Of a stretch of DNA of 6,481 nt, positions 6,108 through 6,481 are shown one piece after another (position 1 is the first letter of the stretch; every line of letters starts with the position of its first letter). The notes under the pieces are model-generated. The model did no database searches, was not told the DNA's origin, and was given only the letters and a program-made list of their open reading frames with translations. This DNA comes from Aquabacter sp. (GTDB lineage Bacteria; Pseudomonadota; Alphaproteobacteria; Rhizobiales; Xanthobacteraceae): NCBI GenBank assembly GCA_030147645.1, contig JASBUY010000189.1, forward strand, positions 1-6,481, written 5' to 3'. A program made the translations under genes and the position numbers.

Positions 6108-6481
6108 TCAGGAGCCCTTCTTCTTGCGCAGTTCGTCCACGAACTTGTTGAGCGCGATGATTTCGTCATAGGCCGCGTTGGTCACCGGCTCCCACACGCG
6201 CTGCTTGCCTTCGTAGATCTTGTCGAAGGCGGTCTTGTCGTTCTTCTCGATGGAGAAGAAGGCGGTGCGGATCGCGATCTTGAGGTCTTCCGGCAGGCTG
6301 TCCAGATAGGCGATGGGCGAGTTCACGATCTGACCGGACTTGAAGATGATCCGGTAGTCCGCATATTTCGCCATCCCCTTGCGCTCCATGCGCATGAGGT
6401 TGGATTCCTGCTCATCGTTCCACCAGTTGAAGGCGGCATCGCAAGTGCCCTGGGACACGCCGATGACCGCATTTTCATGCG
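6108..6481 (-). CDS. phnD: PhnD, phosphonate ABC transporter substrate-binding protein (C-terminal part; gene continues past right edge)
   Basis: PhnD is the periplasmic binding protein that delivers phosphonates to PhnE. Only the last 123 residues are visible; the signal peptide and most of the ligand-binding residues lie outside the window. The open frame runs to the edge: the first readable residues are HENAVIGVSQGTCDAAFNWW. The GTG at 6458 is therefore an internal valine, not a start. The Asp in GTCDAA (codon 6440-6438) probably corresponds to the ligand-contacting Asp205 of E. coli PhnD. Further family features are NLMRMERKGMAKYADYRIIF, SGQIVNSPIAYLDSLPEDLK (key part NSPIAYLDSLP) and the lysine-rich C-terminus ending KKKGS. 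This matches the alphaproteobacterial PhnD style. It is followed by phnE1 and phnE2 in the same operon; phnC is expected upstream. Confidence 0.93.
   Translation of the reverse strand, partial: HENAVIGVSQGTCDAAFNWWNDEQESNLMRMERKGMAKYADYRIIFKSGQIVNSPIAYLDSLPEDLKIAIRTAFFSIEKNDKTAFDKIYEGKQRVWEPVTNAAYDEIIALNKFVDELRKKKGS

Noticed and set aside
6456..6458. GTG as a start for a 116-residue protein
   Set aside because: The frame is open to the window edge and the residues upstream (HENAVIG) continue the PhnD family sequence, so this is an internal valine of a truncated view of phnD.

Overview
This window comes from a GC-rich proteobacterium, most likely an alphaproteobacterium of the Hyphomicrobiales (Rhizobiales) type. 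I infer this from the base composition, the PhnD/PhnE sequence style, and the gene order phnD-phnE-phnE with phnGHIJ. It is a chromosomal-style phosphonate (C-P bond) uptake and degradation locus, open at both ends: phnJ runs off the left edge and phnD off the right edge.

Layout. The left block, read right to left on the minus strand, is phnG (2324-2776), phnH (1707-2327), phnI (544-1704) and the start of phnJ (1-547). These encode the four subunits of the C-P lyase core complex. The genes overlap by four bases or are two bases apart, so they form one tightly coupled operon. In the middle, on the plus strand, are phnF (2907-3671), a GntR/HutC-type repressor, and eight bases later an FMN-dependent PPOX-type flavoprotein gene (3680-4291). 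The right block, again on the minus strand, is the 3' part of phnD (6108-6481), phnE1 (5158-6069) and phnE2 (4298-5161). They encode the binding protein and two permease subunits of a phosphonate ABC transporter. The ATPase gene phnC is presumably just beyond the right edge.

Control. The 130-bp gap between the divergent phnG and phnF genes holds a near-perfect 24-bp AT-rich palindrome (2840-2863). It overlaps a convincing plus-strand promoter for phnF and a perfect minus-strand TATAAT box for phnG. It is the obvious PhnF operator, and would couple autoregulation of phnF-PPOX to control of phnGHIJ. A second structural signal is an 11-bp inverted repeat between phnD and phnE1 whose 3' arm (on the mRNA) contains the annotated phnE1 start codon.

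How it works together. PhnD captures phosphonates in the periplasm and PhnE1/PhnE2 (with PhnC) import them. PhnG/H/I attach the phosphonate to the ribose of a nucleoside triphosphate, and PhnJ, a radical-SAM enzyme, later cleaves the C-P bond. The flavoprotein between these blocks has no established role in the pathway and is the least understood gene here. Apart from the 130-bp control region there is no stretch without a gene longer than 40 bp. I see no mobile element, tRNA, rRNA or CRISPR array, and no gene looks broken.
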